Shown piece by piece: positions 63,273-64,000 of a stretch of 64,000 bases of DNA; positions within the stretch are counted from its first letter, which is position 1; each line of letters starts with the position of its first letter. Origin of the DNA: Bradyrhizobium sp. NDS-1 (GTDB lineage: Bacteria; Pseudomonadota; Alphaproteobacteria; Rhizobiales; Xanthobacteraceae); contig NZ_CP136628.1 of NCBI RefSeq assembly GCF_032918005.1, positions 1,225,501-1,289,500 of the forward strand, given 5' to 3'. The notes below the pieces were generated by a model. It did not search any database. It saw only the letters and a list, made by a program, of their open reading frames with translations, and had not been told where the DNA came from. A program made the position numbers and the translations under genes.

Positions 63273-64000
63273 ATGCGTAGCGTTAAGTCTCTCCTTGCCG
63301 CGGGTGCGGCAACCCTGATCTCGTCGATGGCGTTCGCCGCCGATATGCCGATCGCGGCGCCCCCTCCCATGTACGCGCCGCCGGCTCCGCCCGCCGATTT
63401 TGGCGGCTGGTATCTCCGTGGCGATATCGGCATGACCAACCAGAGCGCCAAGCGCATCGAGAGCGCCCTGCCGGCTGGATTTTCGAAGACAACCGAGGGC
63501 GTCGGCTTTGACTCTTCGCCGCTGTTTGGCCTCGGCGCCGGCTACCGCTTCAACAACTGGTTTCGTGCCGACGTGATCGGCCAGTACCGCGGCAAGGCTA
63601 ACTTGCACGGCAGCGACAACGTGGTTGGACCCGGCTTCGTCGGCGTCAACAATTACAGCGGCAGCAAGTCCGAGTGGGTCGTCATGGCCAACGCCTATGT
63701 CGATCTCGGCACCTGGTGGTGCATCACCCCGTTCATCGGCGCGGGTGTCGGTGGCTCCTACAACAAGATCAGCGGCTTCCGCGACGACGGCGTGTCCTAC
63801 AACCCGCTGCTCAACAACAGCGTTGCCTACTTCGGCGACCACGGAAAGTGGAACCTCGCCTGGGCCGCTCACGCCGGTCTCGCCTACAAGGTCAATCCCG
63901 GGTTCACCGTCGAACTCGCCTACAGCTACATGAACCTCGGCGACGCGGCGCCCGGCAACTACCGCTTGTTCGACAACAGCGCCTCGGGCCCGACGTCGAT
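63273..64000 (+). CDS. Outer-membrane beta-barrel protein, Omp25/31-like (3' end cut)
   Basis: The first 242 residues of a barrel protein; the 3' end is beyond 64000. A signal peptide (SVKSLLAAGAATLISSMAFA) is followed by a Pro-rich linker (PPPMYAPPAPP) and strands WYLRGDIGMTNQS, LFGLGAGYRFNNWFRADVIGQY, PFIGAGVGGSYNKI and FTVELAYSYMNLGD. Longer than the Omp at 923 but of the same style. AGGA lies nine bases before the ATG. Outer-membrane location expected. Confidence 0.88.
   Translation, partial: MRSVKSLLAAGAATLISSMAFAADMPIAAPPPMYAPPAPPADFGGWYLRGDIGMTNQSAKRIESALPAGFSKTTEGVGFDSSPLFGLGAGYRFNNWFRADVIGQYRGKANLHGSDNVVGPGFVGVNNYSGSKSEWVVMANAYVDLGTWWCITPFIGAGVGGSYNKISGFRDDGVSYNPLLNNSVAYFGDHGKWNLAWAAHAGLAYKVNPGFTVELAYSYMNLGDAAPGNYRLFDNSASGPTS

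Overview
The window is a stretch of alphaproteobacterial chromosome, most like Bradyrhizobium or a close relative in the Nitrobacteraceae. This is an inference from the high GC content with G/C-ending codons, the eukaryote-like HisRS motif 2 loop, a type II (RibH2-like) lumazine synthase under an FMN riboswitch, an IsdG-type heme monooxygenase of the kind known from Bradyrhizobium, several rhizobial small proteins, and many intergenic palindromes. Nearly all of it is ordinary single-copy chromosome. No tRNA or rRNA gene, insertion sequence, prophage or CRISPR array was seen. Both ends are cut: uvrC on the left (5' part present) and an outer-membrane protein gene on the right (5' part present).

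Layout. 1-12 kb: uvrC, an Omp25/31-like barrel, a cold-shock protein, rlmJ, a secreted RNase T2, three small exported proteins, a MarR-response regulator-histidine kinase operon, ilvE, a DUF2314 protein and hisS. 12-21 kb: a tautomerase, a FlK-like thioesterase, a SAF-domain dehydrogenase, proC, a YbjN protein, riboswitch-ribH, a coupled metallopeptidase/ATP-grasp pair and prs. 21-30 kb: a lipoprotein, the lgt-midA-pgeF operon, a UbiK-like protein, rplY-pth-ychF, a DUF4282 protein and a coupled MaoC pair. 30-35.6 kb is the accessory-looking part: an exported barrel-like protein, two SnoaL-like paralogues, a small membrane protein followed by its frameshifted duplicate, and then an AT-richer gene with the DGA and RHR motifs of diadenylate cyclases. 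35.6-49 kb: a very long uvrB, a LysR regulator divergent from a TSUP transporter, DUF1800/DUF1501, the heme monooxygenase and several small or membrane proteins. 49-64 kb: a GST, an aspartate aminotransferase, a DUF992 protein, an EF-G-like GTPase, an XRE regulator next to a SulP transporter, aroE, an FMN-dependent hydroxy-acid dehydrogenase, glmM, an MFS exporter and the second Omp gene.

The strongest unusual signal is the diadenylate-cyclase-like gene at about 34.3-35.6 kb. Its base composition differs from both neighbours, its start is unclear, it sits beside a decayed gene duplicate, and c-di-AMP synthesis is rare in Alphaproteobacteria. The next most useful are the set of intergenic palindromes whose ends share GTC[A/G]T...A[C/T]GAC, the translationally coupled metallopeptidase/ATP-grasp pair, and an EF-G-like protein that lacks the switch II histidine.

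How genes work together. Several pairs overlap by 1-4 bases and are probably translationally coupled: MarR/response regulator, metallopeptidase/ATP-grasp, midA/pgeF, MaoC/MaoC, and TSUP/small protein. DUF1800 and DUF1501 are packed in the same way. Family names come from reading motifs by eye, without database searches.
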